Shown: positions 1 through 10,493 of the stretch, in pieces
Position numbering within the stretch: the stretch's first letter is position 1
How the letters are laid out: every line of letters begins with the position of its first letter
Assembly (NCBI GenBank): GCA_930367205.1
Contig: OV884011.1
Location: 142,163,937-142,227,936, forward strand
Reading direction: 5' to 3'
Length of the DNA: 64,000 nucleotides
Source of the DNA: Acanthosoma haemorrhoidale
Taxonomy: Eukaryota; Arthropoda; Insecta; Hemiptera; Acanthosomatidae
Program-made: the position numbers and the translations under genes
Notes under the pieces: model-generated
Database searches by the model: none
Told to the model about the DNA's origin: nothing
What the model saw: only the letters and a program-made list of their open reading frames with translations

Positions 1-938
1 ATAAGTATAAATTGGTCGGATCATTAGGGGGCCTGGATAATTAGCCTGCTACCACAGAGTATCAATCTTCAGTTCAAGCGAGCAAGCAAGCTCTGTTTTC
101 CCGAACACCAAACCATAGTAGATTCATCAGCTGCTTCAGCAGCTACCTGACTGCGAACTCTGAACTGAAGTTCTTAAAGTACCCCTTCCTCATTTTCATC
201 ACCACTTCCTGATTTGATTGTGGGTTGTTTGCAATGGATGTAGATTTTATATTGACACCAAGATATAGTTCCTCAACAATTACGGGGACAAAAACTTGTA
301 GGTTTGTCAGTGCCTTACTCTTTCTCCGGGTTTCAAGCGTCTTGGAAAGTAAAGTTTAGTTGTCCAAACATATTTTTTCCATTTTCTTCCCAAAAATTTT
401 GGGTCATTTTTACTTCATTCTCTCTTGTAAATCGAGTAGTACTTTCTTAAATTGGTTGTGAGACACCTTTAACCTGAACACACGAAAATTATTTTAAATG
501 GTTTTCTAACTCATGCGTTTACTGTCTCAAGTTCTCGCACTCCTTGATTTCCAGGATGAATCATTATCCTTTTAGACGACTTGATTGAATATGACTTTGG
601 TGAAATAAAATTAATCACACACGGTCCTAGAACAGGCTGGAACCTACCGATTGAGGGAATCATGCAATCCCTAATTGACTATATTAACGGATCCATCACG
701 GTGTCTAAGAACACCTCTTCCAAGTTTCTTGCGGCAACTTTCCACTCTGGTAGGAAATGCTCCCTTAAATTTTCGGTAGAAGTATAGCGATCCAAAGTGT
801 ATTTATAGTTATTATTAACGATGTCCCGTTCCGTTATAAAGAAGAATACATTTTCTTGTTATTTTAAAATGGTACTGTGAAATTTACTATACGGGTTTGG
901 TTTTCTTTGTGAAAATGATCAAATTTTTGATTTATGAA
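1..938. other. Gene-free start of the visible tandem unit
   Basis: No gene is supported here. The stretch is repeated almost base for base at 28614-29551 and in diverged, partly deleted form at about 48815-49394, so it is the left part of an old repeated unit. A 68-codon open frame at 581-787 is also present in copy 2 but lacks family resemblance, splice support or codon signal, so I leave it uncalled. Confidence 0.6.
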
Positions 939-1585
939 TTTTTTTTTACTGTGATAAAATTACCTTCTGCCGTTTTGGGCAATAAACAATTGCGTTAAAT
1001 GTTCTCATTAATACCATATTTACAATTCTTCATTCACTCGCTTATTCATACAGTATTTACTAACATCCAAGAGACCTCCCAAATCCACATGGTTCTCACC
1101 TCAAGGTTGGACCCTACGAAAGAGGAAGCGGAGTCTTAAGAAGCCCCCCACGCTCCTTCATCAGACTTGTCACCAGATATGAGCTAGTAGAGACGGACTA
1201 AGAGCGCGAGAGCCACAGGTGCTCAGTACTGATTGGAGTTACAGTCCATTGCAAGGACTCCCACTCTCAAGTATTTGTAGCAGGACACAGGACCACCGCC
1301 ACTATAGTCTCCGAGAAGGACTATTAAGATGTGTGGAGCAGCGTAATGACTAATCTAGGGAATCAAGGTGGTTGGATAGGTTTCGATGGAATTTCATGAG
1401 TTTAAGAATTTAGGGTATATTGAGATCATTATGAAGGGTTTTGTTGCTGACGCAATAATGGGCATTGACTATTGTCCTCAAGAATTGTAAGAATTGGACT
1501 GTTCGATATTTGTTGCCCCCATAGCTTTCTCTATTCCGTACGTATAGATTGGCTTAAGAATAACATTGTAATTTTATTTTATTTT
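939..1585 (-). mobile_element. 5'-truncated Jockey fragment (ORF2 C-terminus plus 3' UTR)
   Basis: Read on the minus strand this matches the end of the full-length Jockey at 8722-13501, from roughly 12860 through the ORF2 stop and the 3' UTR. A short T run at 939-947 on the plus strand is the remnant of its A-rich tail. The coding part is broken by small indels and substitutions. It is an old, dead copy lying head to tail with a second one immediately to the right, and it is repeated at 29552-30198. Confidence 0.8.
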
Positions 1586-2215
1586 TTTTATATTTATTCT
1601 TTTATTGAGCTAAAATTACAATCTGCGTTATTAGGCAATAAGTAATTGAGATTATTGTTCTCATTCATACCCTATTTACAATTCATCATTAACTCGCTCA
1701 TTTATACAATATTTACAAACAGCCCAGAGACCTCCCAATCCACATGGTTTTTACCTCCCTCGCATACGAAAGAGGAAGAACATTCTTAGGAAGTCTCCCA
1801 CGCTCCTCCGCCAGCCGCGTCACCGGATACAAGCCAGTGGAGGCTGACGATGACCACGAGAGCCACATACGCTCAGTACATGATTGAAGAAACTGGCCAT
1901 TGCCAGGACTCCCACTATCACGCATTTATAGCAGGTCACGAGGTCACTGCCGTTTCAGTCTCCGAGGAGGATTATATGGATGGTGCAGGATCAAGTGGTG
2001 CAGTGCAATGACTGTGCTACGGGATTAGGGTGTTGTGGTAGGTTACCATGGAATTTCATGACCTTGGAAGAGATGAGTTCAAGAATGTAGGGTATATTAA
2101 GATCGTTATGAAGTGTTTTGTTGCTGACGTTTAGGGGCATATACTATTGTTATCAGGACTGGAAGGATTGGATACACTTGTTCGACTTTTTTGCTTTCCC
2201 CTATTCATATGTCCT
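1586..2215 (-). mobile_element. 5'-truncated Jockey fragment, second copy
   Basis: On the minus strand this again matches the last part of Jockey ORF2 and its 3' UTR. It abuts the fragment at 939-1585, so one probably inserted next to or into the other. An open frame at 1713-1925 (minus) is the 3' UTR read in the ORF2 frame after the stop and is not treated as a gene. It is repeated at 30199-30828. Confidence 0.8.
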
Positions 2216-5200
2216 ATGTCCTATTTTGAAGTGGTACTGTTTAAGACAATATACATTGTGGGATAACCCCACAGGAGTGCATTTTAATGACGGCGTTGTA
2301 AGTTGAGGCGCTCATGAAAACTGTTCGCTATCTGCATATTGATAGGCGGTAGGGAATGAAGTGGCTGCTGGGGGTACCGGCATCAATCACTGCCGGGAAT
2401 TTTCACGTCATGCCCCCACTTCCTCATCATCCTGCTCCTCCTTGAAAAATGTTTAATATAAGTGTTTTAGGGACTCAAGACTGGCTTAATATAGGATCCT
2501 GCAGGGCCCCATCCCTCACTTCAGCCCTCCGTATGTTTTCATTCGTGTTCAGTCCTCTCTCTCTTTTCTACCTTGTGTTCCCTGTTGTTTTGGAACGGGA
2601 GATGGAATTTACTAAATTCATTTCTCAAATCAAAGCAATTTTTAGATTCAAGGCTCTGCAAATTGGTTTTATTTTCAATACAGTAATAAGGCCGATGAAA
2701 TGATGGGAAAGGCATTACGTTCCTACAGGTCGACCTGCCTTTGTAGTCTACGACTCGGCAGTGGAAATGGTATAAACTTTGAAGGTATCATCAACAACAT
2801 CCTGTTTTAATCTTAAGCATTTTGGCTAGGATATCAATAGAGCGAAAAAAATGAAAGGATTTTGACTATTAGAACAAGTTATGTATAAAACGGCTGCCAT
2901 GCCAGGATAACGTAGTTTTGGAATTTAACAACGTACCGTGGTTTTGTCCCATATGGTAAGATGAGTATGAATAAATAGTGTATGGAAAAACATCAAATAC
3001 ATACCTCCGTTCAACTTGAAATCAAAATTTTAGTCATAACATGTTTACATCTTATAACTAGAAAAAAATAATAAAATATTTCTTACACATACCATATACA
3101 AACGCATTGGATAGTTCATAATAGAAATGAAACAAAAAACCCTTTATTTTAGCACCGAATTCCCATATGATAATAATGGTGATGTTAATTGTCGAATTTT
3201 TCGTTTCAATTTTCCTACATATAAACCAATGAGTGGATATTTTATTTTTAAGTATTAAGGGTATTTTAGTATAATTTTAGAAGCGCTTTTAGCGTATGGC
3301 GACAATATGAAATCAACCAATGTATATGAAATGAAAAAAAAAAATCAGTTTTGTGTGACAAAAAAGCATTGAAAGATCGACCACAAAGAGGAAAAATATG
3401 AATAAAATAATTTGAAAAAAATCCAGTAAATAAAATTACATACGTTAATTGTTATAAAAATGAACAAAGAAAATCGTTACAATACAATATTACTATAAAA
3501 AATAGATGCAATTTACACATGCTAATTAAATCAAAGATTGTAAATAATGAGCTTATAAAGGAGATTTCAACTGCTTAAGAATAAAAGAGAGTTGTGGTGA
3601 TAAATTCGAGTGGTCCAACCAGAGATAAATCAATGATCTTTTACACAATTACTAGGGGAGAAGGTTAATTCCTATCGGATTGAATCATTTTTGAAGCCAC
3701 TGAGGTATCTCCTAGATCTAGACGACAGATGACTCTGTGACTGTTGGAGCAGATAGTGCCCCAGGCTAGGCGGTGGAGTTCTGCTATGCTTTCCGAAGCT
3801 ATTTTTCCTCTAACAGAAAACTTGAAAAATAATGTGATCCAACCCAGGAAAATAACATTGCCAAGGATGCCAGCCTTTGTTTTTTTTTCAAACTAATGTT
3901 CCTTTGTTAAGAAGCTTTCACGTAGAGGTGTTTTTTTAGGGAAGTATTTTAATTTTCCCTACGAGTTTTATTTGATAGAATCACTTATAACTTTAATATT
4001 ATTAATGCCGTCTAAAAGCTAGTCAATTTTACCACGCTTCAATGTTCAAATACCAAACATATTAAGTACATAAAAACGAATATGATACATACTAGTTCAT
4101 CAGAGAACTTGCGAACCGAAAAAAATAAATAAACTATACTACCAGTTTTTACCACCAGACGTATTTTGCCAACCCATTATGAATCAAATTGTATTTATGA
4201 GTGTATGTTTACATGATTTTCGCTCCACCAAAGGACGTTTCCTATTGTCAATCCGTTCCCAAGATAGATTTAAAAAAAAGAAAAAAAACAACACGAGTTT
4301 GACAAAAAGTACACTAGAGTTACAGGATATAGCTGTATATCAGAGTATATAACGCTGATTGAGAAAATGTGGCCAAAAGTTGAAAAAGTCATATTCTAGG
4401 CGGATATTGTGGTGCGAATGCAGTAAAATCAGGTTTTATGAGAAAGCGGATGGTTTTCTATAAATAAAGGTCTATAAAGAATCAACGCATTGACATACAA
4501 AAGTGCGTTTGACAGGTTTTGATTACCGTTTTGACTGAAATAAAATAAAAATACCTTTATTTCTGGGAGGTCTTTCGATAAGGTTAACAAAATAGTTCTG
4601 TGAAGCCGAGAAAAAAAATACATAACAATACATTGATATTTTAGATGTTTAGTATACACATCAGGAGTGGTTTCACATATATTGTTTTTTTTTTTTTAAA
4701 CACCATTTATTTAAAGGAACATTTTATTGATCATATTCACGTCTACTATCACGGAAGAAAACTAGACACCAATAAAAAGATATAGGCATCCAGTAATATT
4801 CTGAAAGATCTTATTCAATGGCTATGGAATAGATATTTGATCTAACGAAGAAAATAAGAGGCAACAGTGACAATAAGCCGGAAACGACACTTCTAAGACA
4901 GTTGTGCGAGGCCCGGCCCGCTATTTAGCAAGGAGAGGCACTCGACCTGTAGGCCATTCTGTTTAATTCCCAACTGGAGTTCAATAAACAAGGGTTTAAT
5001 TGCAGCCCCTAAGCCGCCTTGACACCCCACTCGTTATTAAACAGGTGCTCCCCCGGTATTACAGTTTATGAGCCCCTCGCTGCTCGAGCATGGAGCCACT
5101 GGAAATCCTAGTGAGGCTATGTCGCGCTCCTAACTCTCATTTGTGATGTCTGATATTGTGGAGCGATGTCAAAGTCGGTGGACTCATCTCAAATGCACTC

Positions 5201-6855
5201 ATCATGCAAATGATGATATACAATAAAATAAGCTTTAATCCCTTCTCAGGAGAGGATCATATTCTCATGATCACAATAAACGCCATTAAAAGTTATTACT
5301 GATATAATAATGACAGAGCATTCCGTGAAGAAACTACACGGGGGCTATTCCCCATATTGCTTACATGCCAAAAAAAAAAAATTCTTATTTAAAATACCAT
5401 TTGTTAATTCATTCAGTTAATCAGTTTGTGATCAGTAACATTATTTAAATATGGTTCTTCTACGATTGTAAAGTTATTAAACGTGTTAAAGAAATGCTCG
5501 GAGGGAAGGAATAATTAAGATGAAAAACAACAAGACCAATTGTTTGGTTTTTTTTCCTATTCTATACTTCTAATGAGACCCAAGCCAAATGGTAATTTAA
5601 CTAGACTAAAAAGTTCGACAACGAAAGGCTTTAGACATTCAAAAAAATGTATACAGAATTAAATGTTAACCTTGGCAAAATTTTAAGGGATGAGAAAGTA
5701 CTTTTCAATAAAGAGCAAACTTTAACGAGCAGGGGGGAAAAAAGAGACAGTATTTTTCCAATGAATTCAGTTAAACACTAATGAAGGATTCGTGGGAAAC
5801 GTAACAGATATATTTCCTTATATATAATATAATTAAGTATTACTACTTAAAATTATAGACTTTAAAAAATTTATCTTTTGAAAACATAATTGAATAAACA
5901 AAAAATGGATTGTATTTAAATTTAATTCTTCAATTTTCTTTGTTTCCTCAGATCTAGGTTGTACAATTCAAAGCGATTAAATTTTCAATGCATCTTTAAA
6001 ATGAAACTTGATATGAAACTGTTTCTCAAAGATCTATACACAAATTAATTATTATCAGTCTAATAAAAAGCCTATTTTAAAAAGTGTGTGTTTGTGTTGT
6101 GTTGTGTTTTTATTAATACATCATTCCTTGTAATAAAGAGTTTGTGTGTAATTTAATTAACTTAAAGTATTTGAGCGTTTTCCCTCAATTTCGTTAATAA
6201 TGTATTATAATATTTTTGGAGGGTCCTGGAACTAAGTTTTATGCCATTTTTTTCTTTCTTATACCTCTAGTGCTTCGCGATACATACATATGTGTATTAG
6301 AATATTATTAAAGATTATTATATATATAATATATATTGAAACCTACCTCATTTTTTACCATCTCGCTTTTTACTTTACTTGATCAATTTAACTTAACTAA
6401 CTTGGCAGGTCCGTCATGAGACCTTTAATTCAAATTGTTTTATGTCTTTGACATAGGAATTTATTCCGATTGAATCGCTCGATCTCAAGGCTAATGTTGT
6501 GGTTATTAATAAATTGAGAAACTAGGAATTGTGAAATATATTCAAATAAAATGGTTATGACAAATAATTATAATTAACATAGAGTATTGACAAAATGTAT
6601 TGTTAAGGCCAGATAAAATTTTTGTTTTGTTGGAAAAGTGAAGTAAATTGAATTAATTTTTTTATCTTTATTTAAAAAATTAATTTGTTTGTTAGATTTA
6701 ATTATTTATTATTTTCGTTACTGACGTAAAAAACTGTTAATAAAAATCGTTTTTTTTTATTGTTCATGTAAAATATGATTGTGTAATTTCTATTCATTAT
6801 ATTTCGTAAGATTAAATTGTAATCTAAGTTAAATACCTAAAGGAAAATTCCATAC
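2216..6855. other. Long AT-rich stretch without a supported gene
   Basis: I see no gene with recognisable protein similarity or a coherent exon set. Short open frames (for example 2449-2703 plus, 4429-4659 minus) read as chance frames in AT-rich DNA. A GC-richer island at about 4905-5160 stands out and may be a decayed repeat of unknown family. The whole stretch is repeated at about 30829-35464 with only scattered single-base differences. Confidence 0.5.
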
Positions 6856-7665
6856 CTAGGACAGTGGCACTTTGGACTTTTGGTAGGGGAACTTGTGGGC
6901 CCAAGCCCATTTACGTCAGTGTTGAGGTAACGTCTGAAGGGTTAAGGTGTACCGATCTCAGACTTAATTGGCCATTTGGCCAAAATCATACCTATATGAT
7001 ATTCAACGTTCCCCTTGGAGCTTGGAATCGCCGCCCTGCGGTTGGATTTTTTTTTGAGCCTCAACCTGACCACGACAGCTCTACGTTTTGTTTGCAGCCC
7101 GCACCCGCGAGAGCGCTTGAACTGCAACTTGCCGCTGCGTGAATATACACTTATTTCATATATACACTAAAAGTGACGAGAATTTGGTTAATTCCTTTAA
7201 TTATTAAGGATAAAAGATATTTTTTATTTTGAAACCAGTCTGTCTTACATTGGCAAATTTTATTATTATTAACCAGGCCTGGGTATTTTATTTTGCTCCT
7301 CATTTTTTTTATGAAATTTTTTTTTATAATATTCTGTTTAATTTTAGAATAAATGTATTGTGAATTGGCATCAACTCTTATTTTCATTAATTTACAGTCC
7401 ACTAGTTCATGCTAATGAACCAACCTGTGTTTGAATTATCACTTGGAAGTATATAATACTACACGGGTAGTTCAGCGTAAACATAATTGATCCTCCGGGC
7501 CCACATCACAATACATTCTAGCATTTATTTATTTATTCTTTGGATTAATTATTTAATTTATGTTTAATTTCATGTAATTTACACATTTCAGCAATTGTTA
7601 GGTGCCAGTTGGGAAACCTATCGTTATTTGCATTTTAATTAATTTTTTTTAATTTTTAATTTTTT
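6856..7665 (+). mobile_element. Probable LTR and leader of a BEL/Pao element
   Basis: This lies directly upstream of a BEL/Pao-type gag. It is more GC-rich than its surroundings at 6860-7140, then AT-rich. At about 7600-7618 there is a stretch resembling a degenerate primer-binding site (GGTGCCAGTTGGG). No second LTR is visible, so the boundaries are guesses. The open frame at 6864-7142 is not convincing as a protein: in copy 2 (35477) it shifts frame because a T run is one base shorter. Confidence 0.3.
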
Positions 7666-7680
7666 TTGTTTAAACTAAAA

Positions 7681-8361
7681 ATGGGTCCAAAAGTTGACAA
7701 ACCAGACTATGAAGGAACGTGGAGTACCCTACATGACGAATTTGAGGACTTAAGGGACGATATAAAAGAAACAAAGGAATTAGGTCATGCTGTAACTGAA
7801 AATTCAGAACAACTTCCTGTTTTTAAAGCTAGACTATCACGATTAGACGCTACTTTCCAAAAGTTTAACAAAACTGTCACAAATGTGAAACGATATGCTA
7901 AATTACTAAAGAAAGATTGCACTGGTTATGACAGGATAAGAAAGGAGGTTCGCAATCATTTTTATGAAGCGTTATCACTTGACTGAGAACAATCAACCCT
8001 AGATCAAACGTTGAATTCATCTTCAACGGAAACCCAAAATCCCTTATTCAAACTGCCCTCTATAAATCTTCCTTCCTTTCACGGTGAGCTGACAAAGTGG
8101 ACTTCATTCAAAGACACTTATGTTTCATTAATTCATGAAAATCGATCCTTATCGCCTATTCAAAAGTTTCATTACCTCAAATCGTCCTTAAAAGGCCCTG
8201 CCCTGCAATGTGTGGCATCCATTCCAATTACTGCCCCTGATTATCCACAGGCGTGGCTCAGTTTGACGAAACGGTATGACAACAAACGAATTCAAGCTAC
8301 CAATTTGCTTGCAAGAATTTTTACTTTCAAGCCATTACAACAATGTATGGTTCTTCAATAG
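7681..8361 (+). pseudogene. BEL/Pao retrotransposon gag, truncated, one internal stop
   Basis: The frame starts at an ATG (7681) and runs about 100 codons with charged, probably coiled-coil content. It meets an in-frame TGA at 7984-7986, then continues in the same frame into a region typical of BEL/Pao gag (DUF1759-like). The motif order is LPSFHGELTKW, then FKDTYVSLIHENRSLSPIQK, FHYLKSSLKGPALQ and AWLSLTKRYDNKR. Gag would form the particle that packages the element's RNA. The frame stops at 8361, well short of a complete gag, and no protease, reverse transcriptase or integrase of this family follows. The homologous sequence ends around 8340, shortly before a hairpin element. Family call confident; function lost. 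Confidence 0.8.
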
Positions 8362-8429
8362 CATGGTAACCGCCAATTCGGGAGCTTGCCACTGCGTTCT
8401 TCTCGACGGCTTGGCTAAGACTGAGAAAA

Positions 8430-8545
8430 TGACCCTTACCATATGTGAGGGTTCATGATCTTTATTTTCAAATATCATGAATGTTACAATATATATATAT
8501 ATATATATAGTGTAATTTATAGTTCATGATGCAGTGTAAGGGTCA
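8430..8545. repeat. Small palindromic (MITE-like) hairpin element
   Basis: The ends are a 10-bp perfect inverted repeat, TGACCCTTAC at 8430 and GTAAGGGTCA ending at 8545. Inside are further complementary blocks around TCATGA and a central (AT)n run, so the whole could fold into one hairpin. The AT run is longer in copy 2 (37042-37161), as expected for slippage. It sits just beyond where the BEL gag similarity ends. I see no clear target-site duplication, so it may be a MITE or simply a palindrome. Confidence 0.5.
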
Positions 8546-8709
8546 ACGAAACCATACCAACTTTTTACACTTTTGATCAGGTGTAACCTATTTTTAATAA
8601 ATTAAGAACTCTATTCCTTGAAGCTCAATTAACCATTTATGATTGTTAAGAAAACAATTCCTGGAATGAGACCGTAATCTTTAATGGTTTATGTCATGAA
8701 TTTATATTT

Positions 8710-8721
8710 AATTCGAATTCC
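8710..8721. repeat. Target-site duplication, left, of the full-length Jockey
   Basis: The 12-mer AATTCGAATTCC occurs here and again at 13502-13513, exactly bracketing the Jockey element. A 12-bp duplication is usual for target-primed reverse transcription, and its perfect match indicates a fairly young insertion. Confidence 0.85.
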
Positions 8722-8730
8722 ATAAGTTTC

Positions 8731-8741
8731 TGCGCATGCGC
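8731..8741 (+). promoter_or_regulatory. NRF-1/Ewg-like palindrome at the Jockey 5' end
   Basis: TGCGCATGCGC begins nine bases inside the element. It matches the core of the NRF-1 (Drosophila Erect wing) binding consensus. Jockey elements use internal promoters at their 5' end, so this is a plausible activator site. The motif is seen; binding is inferred. Copy 2 has it at 37347-37357. Confidence 0.4.
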
Positions 8742-8988
8742 TACTATTAACAACCACGTACAACTATCGCTCTCCAAATCAATACCGATAACTACCGTTA
8801 TAGACCCTTTTTCGTCTTTGGGATTGTGTCAACTGGCAACTTAAGTGAGGTGGCCACGAGGGAGCCCTCAATAAGTGAGTAGATCGCTAGTACATTGGTG
8901 TAAAGTGTAAATAATAGTGACATCGGAGAGAGTAGTCGGCCATCTTGACTGAGGCATCAGTCGTCGTTCACGATACATAGCCGTTCTG

Positions 8989-9060
8989 AGCCAGACCTGA
9001 TAGGTGGCTCAGAGCCAGACCTGATAGGTGGCTCAGAGCCAGACCTGATAGGTGGCTCAG
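8989..9060 (+). repeat. 24-bp tandem repeat in the Jockey 5' UTR, three units
   Basis: Three head-to-tail 24-bp units start at 8989, 9013 and 9037, and a partial unit follows. Each unit is itself imperfectly palindromic (GAGCC near one end, GGCTC near the other). Copy 2 has only two units (37605-37652), which accounts for the 24-bp length difference between the two elements. Such 5' monomers can modulate promoter strength in LINEs. Confidence 0.85.
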
Positions 9061-9164
9061 AGCCAAAACCGGTGACTCGCCATTGGAATCCCACCGGCAC
9101 TACGTATTTTATTTATTATTTTCTTTTTTTTTTTTAACTAACAAAAATCTTAGCTAATGACAAA

Positions 9165-10493
9165 ATGAGATTTTATCAGCAGATAATATCACAAAATAAA
9201 AAGAAAAGATCGAGGTCCTTAGGCCCAACTCCACCAACGTCGCCAGTAAAGCGAAAACCCAGACGCTCAAATAGGAACATCCCTACAAACTCATCTGCTG
9301 CCAGCTCTATGGAAGATCTACCACCACTTGCCAGCACTTCAAAAGAAGAAACTGTAGCAGAATCTCCATTCTTCACACCGAATAGCTTCGAGGTACTGAG
9401 AAATAGTCAACCTGACGACATGGAAGTTATTCAAACACCAACACAGCCCAAGCCGCCTGCTATATTCGTAAGGAATATTAGCAATTTCAAACTATTGTGC
9501 TCACAAATGAGCAAAGTTGTAGGTACCGGAAAATATACGTGCCTCAATCGCTCTCGGGATACAAAAATTTCCCCAGACACTCCGGATACTTATCGAGCGA
9601 TCATTAAGTATTTGGAAGAAACCAATGCAGACTTCCATACATACCAGTTGAAACAAGAACGATCGCTTCGAGTAGTGATAAGAAATCTGCACCCGACCAC
9701 ACCAGCTGATGAAATTGAAGACGAACTATCAGCTCTGGGGTTCAAAGTTCGGCAAATAACCAACGTTTTACGTGAGGACAGACAACAAAACGAATCCACC
9801 AAAACGGCATTACCGTTATTTTTTGTAGATCTCGAGCGGACACCTGGCGTGGAGAAAATTTATGAATTAACAACCCTGTATTACACAAGAATACAGGTCG
9901 AAAAACCTTACCCCAATAGAGACATCGTCCAATGCCATAATTGCCAAGCATATGGGCACACAAAATCGTATTGCCACCACCCTCCTAGGTGTGTAAAGTG
10001 TAGTGGGCAGCACAAAAGCGAATTGTGCAAAAAGCCCCTAAAATCGCCTGCTGTATGCGTGCTCTGCCAGGAAGACCATCCGGCCAACTACAAGGGCTGT
10101 GAGGCCTATAGAATCCTCAAGTCCAGGAGCGAGCAACGTCGCCGGCCGGAAGAAGAGAAGCCAGTAAGAGGTAGCTCAAGAAGCACCCCCACCAGAAATT
10201 TGAGGCCTTCTGTCTCTTTTGCTGATGCCGTTCGGAACAGAGAGCAGTCACAGGCACTGCCCACTTCTCGTCCGCAAGTATCTCTTCCCCAGCATTCCGC
10301 TCATCCCGCCAACCAGCAAACCCAATCCCATCCTCAACCACACATCTCGCATATTCCTTCACCACCAAGCTCTTCAGATCTCACTAGCCTATTAACATCA
10401 TTCCTTACAGAATTCAGAACCCTAATTACCCCTCTCATTTCCCTTCTTACAAATCTTGTCTCCTACCTTATCCCCGTTAAACAAAATCCATAA
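9165..10493 (+). CDS. Jockey ORF1, gag-like RNA-binding protein with three zinc knuckles
   Basis: A 442-residue protein. The N-terminus (1-60) is basic and serine/proline-rich. Residues about 95-250 resemble the RNA-recognition/gag core found in Jockey ORF1 proteins. Then come three zinc knuckles: CHNCQAYGHTKSYC at 257-270, C-x2-C-x3-H-x4-C at 276-288 and C-x2-C-x3-H-x6-C at 298-312. The tail from 315 is arginine-rich, then proline/serine-rich, then hydrophobic. The product would coat the element's RNA and guide it to the nucleus. The ATG at 9165 has a good arthropod context (CAAAATG) after a 443-bp leader. It ends at TAA 10491-10493 and is followed immediately, in the same frame, by ORF2. 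Intact. Confidence 0.93.
   Translation: MRFYQQIISQNKKKRSRSLGPTPPTSPVKRKPRRSNRNIPTNSSAASSMEDLPPLASTSKEETVAESPFFTPNSFEVLRNSQPDDMEVIQTPTQPKPPAIFVRNISNFKLLCSQMSKVVGTGKYTCLNRSRDTKISPDTPDTYRAIIKYLEETNADFHTYQLKQERSLRVVIRNLHPTTPADEIEDELSALGFKVRQITNVLREDRQQNESTKTALPLFFVDLERTPGVEKIYELTTLYYTRIQVEKPYPNRDIVQCHNCQAYGHTKSYCHHPPRCVKCSGQHKSELCKKPLKSPAVCVLCQEDHPANYKGCEAYRILKSRSEQRRRPEEEKPVRGSSRSTPTRNLRPSVSFADAVRNREQSQALPTSRPQVSLPQHSAHPANQQTQSHPQPHISHIPSPPSSSDLTSLLTSFLTEFRTLITPLISLLTNLVSYLIPVKQNP

Noticed and set aside
2449..2703. 84-codon open frame present in both copies (also 31062-31316)
   Set aside because: Identity between copies reflects the recent duplication, not selection. No recognisable domain, signal or splice pattern.
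6864..7142. 92-codon open frame upstream of the BEL gag
   Set aside because: A one-base change in a T run shifts the frame in the other copy, and the sequence sits where an LTR or leader is expected.
8989..9060. Tandem 24-bp units as a CRISPR-like array
   Set aside because: There are no spacers between units, only three copies, and the setting is a eukaryotic LINE leader.
9176..10368. Several minus-strand open frames inside Jockey ORF1 (and in its copy at 37768-38960)
   Set aside because: They are antisense shadows of a well-supported coding frame, with no family resemblance.
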